64,000 nt of DNA. Origin: Polyangiaceae bacterium. Its GTDB lineage: Bacteria > Myxococcota_A > Polyangia > Polyangiales > Polyangiaceae. Below, in pieces: positions 54,206 to 61,351 of this stretch; positions within the stretch are counted from its first letter, which is position 1, and every line of letters begins with the position of its first letter. The translations under genes were made by a program, and so were the position numbers. The stretch spans positions 1 through 64,000 of the forward strand of contig WQYX01000006.1 of NCBI GenBank assembly GCA_009781005.1, read 5' to 3'. The notes beneath the pieces were generated by a model. It searched no databases. It worked only from the letters and a program-made list of their open reading frames with translations, and was not told the DNA's origin.

Positions 54206-55346
54206 CCCGCTTCCGCTTTGGCGCGATCTCATCGTTGGGGCCTGCGCTGCGGTCCTCAAAGCCAAGAGGTTGTTCACTTCGCTTCGCTCCGTCGCTCTCA
54301 CTGCACTCCGTCCACTTCGTGGACTCCGTGCCGTTCGAGTCCGGTCGCTTCCCGTGCCCCGCCTCGACCTCGCGCCAAATCGTTTGCGGTCTAGCGTCGT
54401 GTTCGCGCTGGTTTTTGGTGTGGTAACAACATGGATATCGCCCGCGAAGGCCGAGCCGCAAGCCCTCGGCTTCGGCGTGGAGCGGCTCTCTCCGTCCGCG
54501 CCCGGCGCGGGCTGGTTTGTGCTCGATTCTCTCGATATGCACGGCGGCTTTGGTGGTGTGATGGGGCTCACGCTCGGCTATGCACACAACCCGCTCGTCA
54601 TTGACCGTGGGGGCCAGCATCTCGCGGTCATATCCAATCAAGCGTTCGTAGATTTCGGTTTTGCGCTCACGTATGACCGTTTTCGGCTGTATACGAATTT
54701 CGATAGACCCCTCGTCATCGAGGGAAAGAGTGGAACGGCTCTCGGCCGCACCTTCACGGCACCTGGCATCAATCCCGCCACGCCGCCCGATGTACTGACC
54801 GACGTGCGCATCGGCTTCGATGCGCGCCTTGTTGGCAGCGAAACGAGCCCATTTCGTCTTGGTGCGGGAATACAGCTTTTGGCTCCGAACGGTGAGCGCG
54901 AGAATTACGAAACGGATGGTACTTATCGCGTGATGGGGCGCGTGCTCTTTGCCGGTGATCAAGGACTCTTCACGTACGCGGGCCACCTCGGCGTGCACGT
55001 CCGTCCTCTCAACGACGCACCCACCCCCGAGAGCCCGCGCGGCAGCGAGTTGCTCTTTGCAGCCGGCGGCGGCGTGCGTTTGCCGGTCGGCGGCACCTCT
55101 CACGTGCTCGTGATCGGCCCGGAAATTTTCGGTGCAAGCGCGTTTCGCGCGCTGTTCGGAGGTGAGACCACGGCGCTCGAAGGACTCCTCTCGGGGCGGC
55201 TCGAAGGCACGGCCAGCGACGGGCCCCAACTTCGCTTCAAGCTCGGTGCCGGGGCCGGCATCGATCCACGTTTTGGCGCGCCTGACTTCCGCATGGTCTT
55301 TGGTATTGAAGTCTTCGATCGAGGCAACAGCCGCCACCTGAAGTAG
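54192..55346 (+). CDS. Outer membrane beta-barrel protein whose start was altered by an in-frame repeat insertion
   Basis: 384 residues from ATG 54192, which has GGGAGGG 6 bases upstream. After MLSS the reading enters repeat copy H for 63 codons (RDLIVGACAAVLKAK...RLDLAPNRL) and then reaches a normal signal peptide (VVFALVFGVVTTWISPAKA). Removing one TCTAGC duplicate and the insert restores MLSSSVVFALVFGVVTTWISPAKA. The mature part has amphipathic strands, Gly/Tyr/Phe-rich, typical of a small barrel. Whether the longer N-terminus still allows export is unknown; an in-frame TTG just before the signal core could serve as a new start. Confidence 0.75.
   Translation: MLSSSPLPLWRDLIVGACAAVLKAKRLFTSLRSVALTALRPLRGLRAVRVRSLPVPRLDLAPNRLRSSVVFALVFGVVTTWISPAKAEPQALGFGVERLSPSAPGAGWFVLDSLDMHGGFGGVMGLTLGYAHNPLVIDRGGQHLAVISNQAFVDFGFALTYDRFRLYTNFDRPLVIEGKSGTALGRTFTAPGINPATPPDVLTDVRIGFDARLVGSETSPFRLGAGIQLLAPNGERENYETDGTYRVMGRVLFAGDQGLFTYAGHLGVHVRPLNDAPTPESPRGSELLFAAGGGVRLPVGGTSHVLVIGPEIFGASAFRALFGGETTALEGLLSGRLEGTASDGPQLRFKLGAGAGIDPRFGAPDFRMVFGIEVFDRGNSRHLK
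54201..54395 (+). repeat. Structured repeat family, full copy H, with 6-bp target-site duplication
   Basis: TCTAGC at 54201-54206 and again at 54390-54395 flank the element. Arms contain TTTGGCGCGA and TCGCGCCAAA, where other copies have GTTGACGCGA/TCGCGTCAAC: a compensatory change. The core is ATCGTTGGGGCCTGCG; this copy carries an extra stem (GTCCACTTCGTGGAC). The offset between duplicates is 189 bp, so the frame is kept. Confidence 0.85.
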
Positions 55347-55386
55347 AATCGAGCTCGATCTCGATGATATTCAAAGGCCGCTCACG

Positions 55387-56628
55387 ATGATTGTGCGCAT
55401 CTGGGTCAAGAATTTTCGCATGCTGGCGAGTAACCGGGTGGACCTTAGACGGTTCGCCGTGCTCGTCGGCCGAAACGCGTCGGGCAAGAGCACGCTCATG
55501 TCGGCATTGCGTTTCGTGAGCACCGTACTCTCCGACGGGGTCGAACGGGCCGTCGACGTCGCACTCGACGGATCCGGCGCAAGCTTTCGTGATCTCTGCT
55601 TCGAGGAACACAAACCGATCGCCATCGCACTCGTGGTGAACTTGGCAGAACGCTACTATCGCTACGAAATCGAGGTCGCTCAGTACGGTAGTGACACCCC
55701 GGTGGTCAAGCGTGAGAATCTGTTCCTTCTGCCCGAGCTCCCCGAGGATGCAACCGACCCATCCCGCTTGCAAACGAGCCTTTTTGGCGATCTCGAGCTC
55801 GACGAAGTCGTCCACCAAAACAGCCCACGTGGGGCGCGATGGCGAAAAATCGTCGGCAAGACGGCCGAAGGCAAAGACTATTTTCAAGACGAGAAGACAG
55901 ACTGGAACAACCAATTTCGCTTTGGCCCAACGCGCTCGGCACTCGGCAATATCCCTGAAGACACAGATCGTTTTCCTGGAGCCATTGCCGTCCGCAACCT
56001 GCTGCGCGACGGCGTCAGGATGATTGAGCTCGACTCGCACAAGCTCCGAATGCCATCTCCGCCGCGCAGCGCCACGGCGCTCTCGAACGATGGCGGAAAC
56101 CTCGCGATCGCAGCGCGCATCCTCGAAGGGCGTGACCGTGTTGCATTCGAGCAATGGGTTGCTCACGTGGCGGACGCCGTCCCCGGCTTGACGTCCATCG
56201 ACACCTGGGAACGCCCCGAAGACAAGCATGTCGTGCTTCGCGCGCGCTTCGACGGAAACCATACCGATCCCGTACCGTCGTGGCTTCTTTCGGACGGCAC
56301 ACTGCGCCTGCTTGCCCTCTCGCTCCTCGCGTTCGCGGAGACCGAGGATCAGCCCGGCCTATGCCTCGTGGAAGAGCCCGAGAATGGCCTTCACCCTCTC
56401 GCAATTCAATCGGTGTTCCAAGCGCTTTCGCAAATGCACACAACACAGGTCTTTGTCGCAACACATTCCCCTGTGTTTCTCGCGCAAACATCTTTGGAGG
56501 AAGCACTCGTCTTCCGTCGAGGCCCCCTCGGAGTTTCACAAATTCAGCGAGGCGCTGAGCTCGCCGCACTCGCCAACTGGAAAGAGCGCGTCATCCTCCC
56601 CGATCTGTTCGCGACCGGAGTCCTCTGA
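55387..56628 (+). CDS. AAA15/AAA_21-type ATPase (OLD/RecF-like), first gene of a defence-like pair
   Basis: 413 residues. ABC-type ATPase head of the OLD/SMC-like group: N-terminal VKNFRMLASNRVDLRRFAVLVGRNASGKST (Walker A), ABC signature WLLSDGTLRLLALSLL, Walker B LCLVEEPENGLHPLAI, and switch ATHSPVFL. No TOPRIM nuclease is fused. Its stop overlaps the next start by one base (TGATG), and the next gene supplies a candidate TOPRIM-like partner, a configuration seen in anti-phage pairs such as PARIS and related AAA/DUF4276 modules. Function predicted, not shown. Confidence 0.85.
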   Translation: MIVRIWVKNFRMLASNRVDLRRFAVLVGRNASGKSTLMSALRFVSTVLSDGVERAVDVALDGSGASFRDLCFEEHKPIAIALVVNLAERYYRYEIEVAQYGSDTPVVKRENLFLLPELPEDATDPSRLQTSLFGDLELDEVVHQNSPRGARWRKIVGKTAEGKDYFQDEKTDWNNQFRFGPTRSALGNIPEDTDRFPGAIAVRNLLRDGVRMIELDSHKLRMPSPPRSATALSNDGGNLAIAARILEGRDRVAFEQWVAHVADAVPGLTSIDTWERPEDKHVVLRARFDGNHTDPVPSWLLSDGTLRLLALSLLAFAETEDQPGLCLVEEPENGLHPLAIQSVFQALSQMHTTQVFVATHSPVFLAQTSLEEALVFRRGPLGVSQIQRGAELAALANWKERVILPDLFATGVL

Positions 56629-57230
56629 TGGGTAGGGTCGATCTGGTCGTTCTTTTCGCTGATGCCGACGCGGAGCGATTCGTTACAAAGCTCATCGAAC
56701 GAGGAATCGAACGCAGTTGTCTGCGAAACATGAACCGAAAGTTCGTCCGCGATCCCATGTGTGATTCACATGTTGCCAGCAAGCCAACCGCGGCACTCGC
56801 CCCTTATCTTGGCCAGCCAACGTGCCGCTTTTTAGTAGTGCTCGATCACCATGGTTCTGGGTATGAAGCGCATCCTCGGGAAAGGCTCGAACAAGACATT
56901 GTCGACCACTTGGTGCGCGCAGGCGTCGACGGGAAGCAGGTTGCGGTGATTGCGTTCGAGCCCGAGCTCGAGATCGCGTTGCTCCCCGCATGGGAACGCG
57001 TGGTCGCACTGCTTGCGAAGAAGCGCGACGAGCTTCCTTCGACGACCATCGCCATGGACGCGCAGGATCCAAAATCGAGTTTGGCAGCTGCTCTCAAATA
57101 TTACCGCTTGAAGAGTGGGGCCGCTCTCTTCGCTGATCTGGCAAACGAGTTGTCGCTGGAACGCTTGAAGACGGGGGTGGCGTTGGGGCGGATTTCGCAG
57201 CATTTGGTCGACTGGTTCGGCATGCGATGA
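56628..57230 (+). CDS. Candidate TOPRIM-like (DUF4276-like) partner of the upstream ATPase
   Basis: 200 residues. Short hydrophobic strands ending in acids at the expected TOPRIM spacing: LVVLFADADAERF near the N-terminus, then FLVVLDHHGSG and VIAFEPELEIALL (conserved Glu residues). The tail is helical. This matches the general plan of stand-alone TOPRIM/DUF4276 partners of AAA15 ATPases. The stop overlaps the following permease start (ATGA), so the defence-like pair is embedded in the transporter operon. Confidence 0.6.
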   Translation: MGRVDLVVLFADADAERFVTKLIERGIERSCLRNMNRKFVRDPMCDSHVASKPTAALAPYLGQPTCRFLVVLDHHGSGYEAHPRERLEQDIVDHLVRAGVDGKQVAVIAFEPELEIALLPAWERVVALLAKKRDELPSTTIAMDAQDPKSSLAAALKYYRLKSGAALFADLANELSLERLKTGVALGRISQHLVDWFGMR

Positions 57231-58195
57231 ATCGCCTGGCCGTACGTGTGCGTGTCGTTCGCGCGGCCGTGATCGTGTCGGCGATCTTCGCGCTCGTCGC
57301 CATCTTCGCGGATTTTCTGGCGAGCGATTTGCCCATCATGAGCAAGATCTCCGGCAAGATCTGGCTCTTTCCGAATGTCACCCGCCCGGCTGCACTCACG
57401 AAAATGACCGCGAGCGAGCGAGCGAACGCGACCGAGTGGCAACTTCCCGCGCTCGTTGCGCACGGACCCTTGATTGCCAACGAGGATCCCGCCGCGCGTC
57501 TTCGCGGTCCGTTCGCGCTGCCCGGGCATCCGCTCGGCACCGACCGCGCCGGTCGCGACATCTTCGCGCGATGCGTCCATGGCGCGCGCAACTACCTCGT
57601 CTTCGCGCTCGCTGCGGTCATCGCATCGCTCGTCTTGGGTAGCTTCTTTGGCGGTGTTGCCGGCCTCTTCGGCGGCGTCACGGACGCTTTCGTCAATCGG
57701 GCGATCGAGACGATCTCGGCTTTTCCCGCGCTCGTTCTCATCCTCGGCATTCAAGCCGCGGTTCCGCACGCAACGCTCACGACGCTCTTCTTTGCTATCG
57801 CGCTAACGCGCTGGCCGGAGATCGCGCGACTCGTGCGTGCCGAGGTCATGCGGATTGAGGCGCGCGACTACGTCATGGCCGCGCGCGCGCTTGGAGCTTC
57901 GCCGCTGCGCGTTCTCTGGCGGCACGTTCTGCCGAACATCCGCGGACAGGTCGCGGCGCTCGGCGCCTTCGGAATTCCCGCCGTCGTCCTCGTCGAAGCG
58001 TCGCTCGATTTCTTGCGCATCGGCATTGGCGAAACGACGTCTGCATCGTGGGGCGAGACCATGAGCCAGTTCCGCGGCGTCTCTCACGCTTGGTGGTTGC
58101 TCGCGTTCCCCGGCATTCTTCTTTTCGTCATGGTCGTAGCCATGAACATCGTGGGCGAAGCATTGCGCGCAAGCTCGGATCCACGCGGTCGTTAG
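57227..58195 (+). CDS. Dpp/Opp-type ABC permease, C subunit
   Basis: 322 residues. N-terminal TM, a periplasmic stretch leading to PGHPLGTDRAGRDIFARCVHGARN (the signature entry of DppC/OppC), five TM segments, and EAA loop ARDYVMAARALGASPLRVLWRHVLPNI. Together with the B subunit at 50594-52129 it would form the channel of a peptide- or nickel-type importer. ATPases and the binding protein must be encoded elsewhere. Overlaps the upstream gene by 4 bp. A nested repeat follows 2 bp after the stop. Confidence 0.9.
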   Translation: MNRLAVRVRVVRAAVIVSAIFALVAIFADFLASDLPIMSKISGKIWLFPNVTRPAALTKMTASERANATEWQLPALVAHGPLIANEDPAARLRGPFALPGHPLGTDRAGRDIFARCVHGARNYLVFALAAVIASLVLGSFFGGVAGLFGGVTDAFVNRAIETISAFPALVLILGIQAAVPHATLTTLFFAIALTRWPEIARLVRAEVMRIEARDYVMAARALGASPLRVLWRHVLPNIRGQVAALGAFGIPAVVLVEASLDFLRIGIGETTSASWGETMSQFRGVSHAWWLLAFPGILLFVMVVAMNIVGEALRASSDPRGR

Positions 58196-58197
58196 CC

Positions 58198-58467
58198 AGT
58201 TCCCATTCGGAAACTGCTGCGCGCCGCAAATCGTGGGTTCGGCCTCCCTCAGAGCGTGTAGGGCAGCCGTCGCGAGCGAATCGAGGCTAGGGCGGAGCGC
58301 GAGCACCGGGCGGAACAGGCTTAATGCCTTTGAGCACGGAGCGCAGCGCCCAACCGACGCATCGATTTCGCGCAGCAGGCTGCCCTACACGCTCTCAAAA
58401 TACTCCGAGTATTCCTCGTTCGGCCTCGCTAGCTTTGCGTCGCTCGCGACGTTTCCGAATGGGAACT
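58198..58467 (+). repeat. Structured repeat family, copy F, interrupted by nested copy E
   Basis: Arms AGTTCCCATTCGGAAAC (58198-58214) and GTTTCCGAATGGGAACT (58451-58467) pair perfectly. Just inside are the family ends TGCTGCGCGCCGC and GCGTCGCTCGCGAC. The centre is occupied by full copy E in the opposite orientation, so F was present before E inserted. Begins 2 bp after the permease stop. The gene-free 58196-58523 gap is essentially this composite. Confidence 0.8.
58251..58395 (-). repeat. Structured repeat family, full copy E (nested in F)
   Basis: 145 bp with perfect arms AGAGCGTGTAGGGCAGCC / GGCTGCCCTACACGCTCT, the same arm sequence as copy B about 48 kb away. Core helix GGGCGC/GCGCTC. 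Same arms in two distant copies show that arms travel with the element, at least in this branch. Confidence 0.85.
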
Positions 58468-58523
58468 TTGCCGGGGCGCGGGGGCTTGGTTCTCAGCATA
58501 GGATGCGTTACGTGTAGGCTCTC

Positions 58524-59222
58524 ATGCATATTTTCGGTGGTTCGAAGGGGCGCGATGGAAGTCTCCCGGGGCAGGGCGGCAAAGGCGTGTTGCCTAGCGT
58601 GACGGAACGAGACTTCGAGCAGCAAGTGCTGCTCAGCGAGATCCCCGTGCTCGTGGAATTCATGACCGAGCGATCGCAGTCTTGCCAAGCCATTGCGCCC
58701 GACGTCGAAGCTTTCGCGAAGGAGATGGAGGGCAAGCTCCGCGTCGTGAAGGTGGATATCGAGAAATCACCCATGCTCGCGCGGCAACTGCGCCTGCAAC
58801 AAGTTCCAACGTTCATGCTGTTCGTCGATCAGCGCCTCGGCGACGCACAGGTCGGACCGCTCAACAAGAAGCAGCTCCTTGCGATGGTCGAACCGTTTTT
58901 GCCTCGGCAAGAAGGCGCGCTCAAGGCGATCGAGGTCGACGTGCTCATCAGGCGCGGGGCCGTCGTCGCCGTCGACATGCGCGACGCATCGGCCTACGGA
59001 CGCGCGCACTTGCCGGGCGCGAAGAACATCCCCGAAAACGAAATCGCGTCACGGCTCGCCGAGCTCTTCATGTTTCAGGGCCAGCCGGTGCTCTACGATC
59101 GCTCGGGAGACAAGACCAAGAAGATCGCGGCGGCGATGGCCGAGCAGGGCACGCCCATCGCGTTCCTCGAGGGTGGCATCCTCGCGTGGGAAGCCGAAGG
59201 TCTCCCCATCGAGCGATCGTAG
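58524..59222 (+). CDS. Thioredoxin-rhodanese fusion lacking both catalytic cysteines
   Basis: 232 residues. Thioredoxin-like domain ~25-130: VLVEFMTERSQSCQAIAPDVEAFA aligns with the WCGPCK site, but the nucleophilic Cys is Ser (SQSC); the cis-Pro segment QQVPTFMLF is kept. Rhodanese domain ~135-230: VDMRDASAYGRAHLPGAKNIP and FLEGGILAWEAEGLPI are typical, yet the active loop reads LYDRSGDKT where the sulfur-carrying Cys should stand, so Cys is Asp. Both enzymatic activities should be absent; a binding or scaffold role is more likely. Upstream of fur in the same orientation. Confidence 0.85.
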   Translation: MHIFGGSKGRDGSLPGQGGKGVLPSVTERDFEQQVLLSEIPVLVEFMTERSQSCQAIAPDVEAFAKEMEGKLRVVKVDIEKSPMLARQLRLQQVPTFMLFVDQRLGDAQVGPLNKKQLLAMVEPFLPRQEGALKAIEVDVLIRRGAVVAVDMRDASAYGRAHLPGAKNIPENEIASRLAELFMFQGQPVLYDRSGDKTKKIAAAMAEQGTPIAFLEGGILAWEAEGLPIERS

Positions 59223-59233
59223 CGGGGGCAGCC

Positions 59234-59716
59234 GTGAAGCCGCGGAAGATTCGTGACGTGACGACCTCCCCGAATCTGGATCATTTCCGGAGTGTGCTTC
59301 ACGCGCACATGCTCAAATGCGGATTGCGCTCTACTGATCAGCGAAAGCTTATTGTGGAAACGTTCTTTCACGGACCGCACCATGTAAGCATTGAAGAATT
59401 GCTCGCCGAGGTGCGCCGCCAAGATCCGAAAGTTGGATATGCCACGGTCTATCGCACGCTCAAGCTCTTGACGGAGTGTGGTGTTGCATTCGGCCGCGAA
59501 TTCGGTGACGGACTCACACGATACGAGCTCGCCGATGAAGCGTCGCACCACGATCATCTGATTTGTGTCGAATGCAGCAAGATCGTCGAATTCGAAGAAC
59601 CCGAGATTGAAGTTTTGCAGGCGCGCGTTGCTGCGCGTTACGGCTTCCTATTGAAAAGCCATAAGCACGAGATGTACGGCACTTGCGCGGAGTGCCAGGC
59701 AAAAAGCGTTAAGTAG
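59234..59716 (+). CDS. fur: Fur family transcriptional regulator
   Basis: 160 residues from GTG 59234 (GGGGG upstream; a later in-frame GTG is possible). Winged helix ~25-90 (LRSTDQRKLIVETFFHGPHHVSIEELL; VGYATVYRTLKLLTECG) and dimerisation/metal domain with SHHDHLICVECSKIVEFEE and a C-terminal HKHEMYGTCAECQ, giving the structural CxxC pairs. Could be Fur, PerR or Zur; residues seen do not settle the metal. It follows the Trx-rhodanese gene by 11 bp. Confidence 0.92.
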   Translation: MKPRKIRDVTTSPNLDHFRSVLHAHMLKCGLRSTDQRKLIVETFFHGPHHVSIEELLAEVRRQDPKVGYATVYRTLKLLTECGVAFGREFGDGLTRYELADEASHHDHLICVECSKIVEFEEPEIEVLQARVAARYGFLLKSHKHEMYGTCAECQAKSVK

Positions 59717-59768
59717 ACTCACCGCATCCCGGCACGTTGTACTCTATGAGATAGTACATCTTCAGCTA

Positions 59769-59890
59769 GACCGCTTTCAAGTTGACGTGAGGTCGAGGCG
59801 GGGCCGAGGAGCGGACCGGAACAGCCTTGAAGGCTTTGAGGACCGCACCGCAGGCCCCAACGAAGAGATCGCGTCAAATCGAAAGCGGTC
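59769..59890 (-). repeat. Structured repeat family, full copy I
   Basis: 122 bp. Arms GACCGCTTTCAAGTTGACGTGA and TCGCGTCAAATCGAAAGCGGTC. Core on the minus strand: TTCGTTGGGGCCTGCGGTGCGGTCCTC...GCTCCTCGGCCCCGCC. Its end includes two bases of the aminotransferase stop codon; lies between convergent fur and that gene. Confidence 0.88.
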
Positions 59891-61148
59891 AGAAGGCGGC
59901 GACGAGCTCTTCGAGGTGGGTAAGCGCGCGCTCGACGACCTCCGCCGACGGGCCGAACGAGAAACGCACGTAATCGCGAAAGCGCGATGCGCGGCCGTGG
60001 CGTCGCTTGCCAGGGTTCACGTCGAAAAACTCGCCGGGCACGACGATGACTTTCTTGGATAGCGCCGCGCGAAACAATCCCATACCGTCGTTGAGCGGTG
60101 AGGGGAGGTTCGCGACGTTGCCCCACGCGTAGAACGTGCCGTCCGGGGCGCGGTCGAAACGTATGCCGATGCGCTCGAGACGCGAGAGCATCCGATCGCG
60201 CTTGTCGCGGAACACGTTTTGAATCGCCATGGTCTCTTGGATGACGTGCTCCTCTTCGAAGAGCGGGATGGCAGCGCGCTGAAGTGGTCTGCTCCCGCCG
60301 CCGTCGAGAAACGATCCGGCGCTTGCGAAGCGTTCGATGACGGTCTTCGGGCCGAGCGCCCACGTGATGCGCCACCCTGGATAGCGCCAGTTCTTGGTGA
60401 GGCCGTCGAAGACGACGACGGGATCACGATCGACGTCTTCGACGTAGCGCGCGGCGCTCTCGACGGCCAGCGATCCGGGACGACCGCGATAGATGTAATG
60501 GGAATAGAACTCGTCGAGCAGGAGCGTGCAGTCGAGATTGCGTGCAGTGTGCACCCAACGATCGAGCTCGTCATCCGAGACGAGTTTGCCTGTGGGATTG
60601 CATGGATTCGACAGAAGCAGCGCGGAGAGGCCGCGCCCCAAGATTTCGCGCCGAAGGTCGTCGGAGGTGAAGCTGTAGCCGCGAGCGCCCTCGAGCAGAA
60701 TGGGGATGCTCGTGAACGCCTTGAAGATGTCGAGCAGCTCCTCGTATGCCGTGTAGTCGGGGAGAAAGTGTCCGAGGTTGATGCTGCCGAGACTGGCTGC
60801 AGCGCGCGTGAGCGCAGCGCGGCCGCCACCGGAGACGCACACGTTCTCGGCCGTGTACTGCGAGGGCAGACCCTTGCGATAGAGGCGGTTATAAAGATTT
60901 GCGACCGCTTCGCGCAGCTCGGGCAGGCCCTGGATGGGCGCGTACTCCTGGTCGTCCGGGTCGACGGTGACTTCGCGCACGCGCGGCGGTGCGCCGGGAA
61001 GTTCGCCGGTCTCGGGCTGCCCCTGTCCGAGGTTGCACCAGGCAGGATCGTTCGAGCGAAATCCGAGCTTCGCGGCTTCGCTCGTGACGTAAATGACCCC
61101 CGTTTTTGGTACCGGGCGGAACGCGTAGAAATCGTCGACCACGGTCAT
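59889..61148 (-). CDS. Class I/II pyridoxal-phosphate aminotransferase
   Basis: 419 residues from ATG 61148 (GAGGGAAC upstream). Fold type I enzyme: CNLGQGQPETGELPGAP, YAPIQGLPELREAVANLY, NPCNPTGKLV (PLP Asn), LLLDEFYSHYIY (Asp and Tyr), and the Schiff-base Lys in GLTKNWRYPGWRITWALG; C-terminal YVRFSFGPS has the carboxylate Arg. Differs from the aspC-type gene at 27.8-29.0 kb, with an unusual N-terminus (VIYVTSEAAKLGF). Substrate unknown. Confidence 0.88.
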   Translation of the reverse strand: MTVVDDFYAFRPVPKTGVIYVTSEAAKLGFRSNDPAWCNLGQGQPETGELPGAPPRVREVTVDPDDQEYAPIQGLPELREAVANLYNRLYRKGLPSQYTAENVCVSGGGRAALTRAAASLGSINLGHFLPDYTAYEELLDIFKAFTSIPILLEGARGYSFTSDDLRREILGRGLSALLLSNPCNPTGKLVSDDELDRWVHTARNLDCTLLLDEFYSHYIYRGRPGSLAVESAARYVEDVDRDPVVVFDGLTKNWRYPGWRITWALGPKTVIERFASAGSFLDGGGSRPLQRAAIPLFEEEHVIQETMAIQNVFRDKRDRMLSRLERIGIRFDRAPDGTFYAWGNVANLPSPLNDGMGLFRAALSKKVIVVPGEFFDVNPGKRRHGRASRFRDYVRFSFGPSAEVVERALTHLEELVAAF

Positions 61149-61351
61149 GTTCCCTCGGCGTTCGTCAGGCATTCCGCCGACGCTAGCATGCTCAGCTTCG
61201 CTTCCGCAATGACGCTTGATGAGCTCCGTAAGCAGCCGGCAGCGCGGCTTGGACGCGATCTCGAACCGCGGTCGAGCAGTGAAATCCTAACGCAAGCAGG
61301 CACTACCATTGTTTGACAGGTTTTCTCAGTGCTACCTATCCTCGAAATGCG

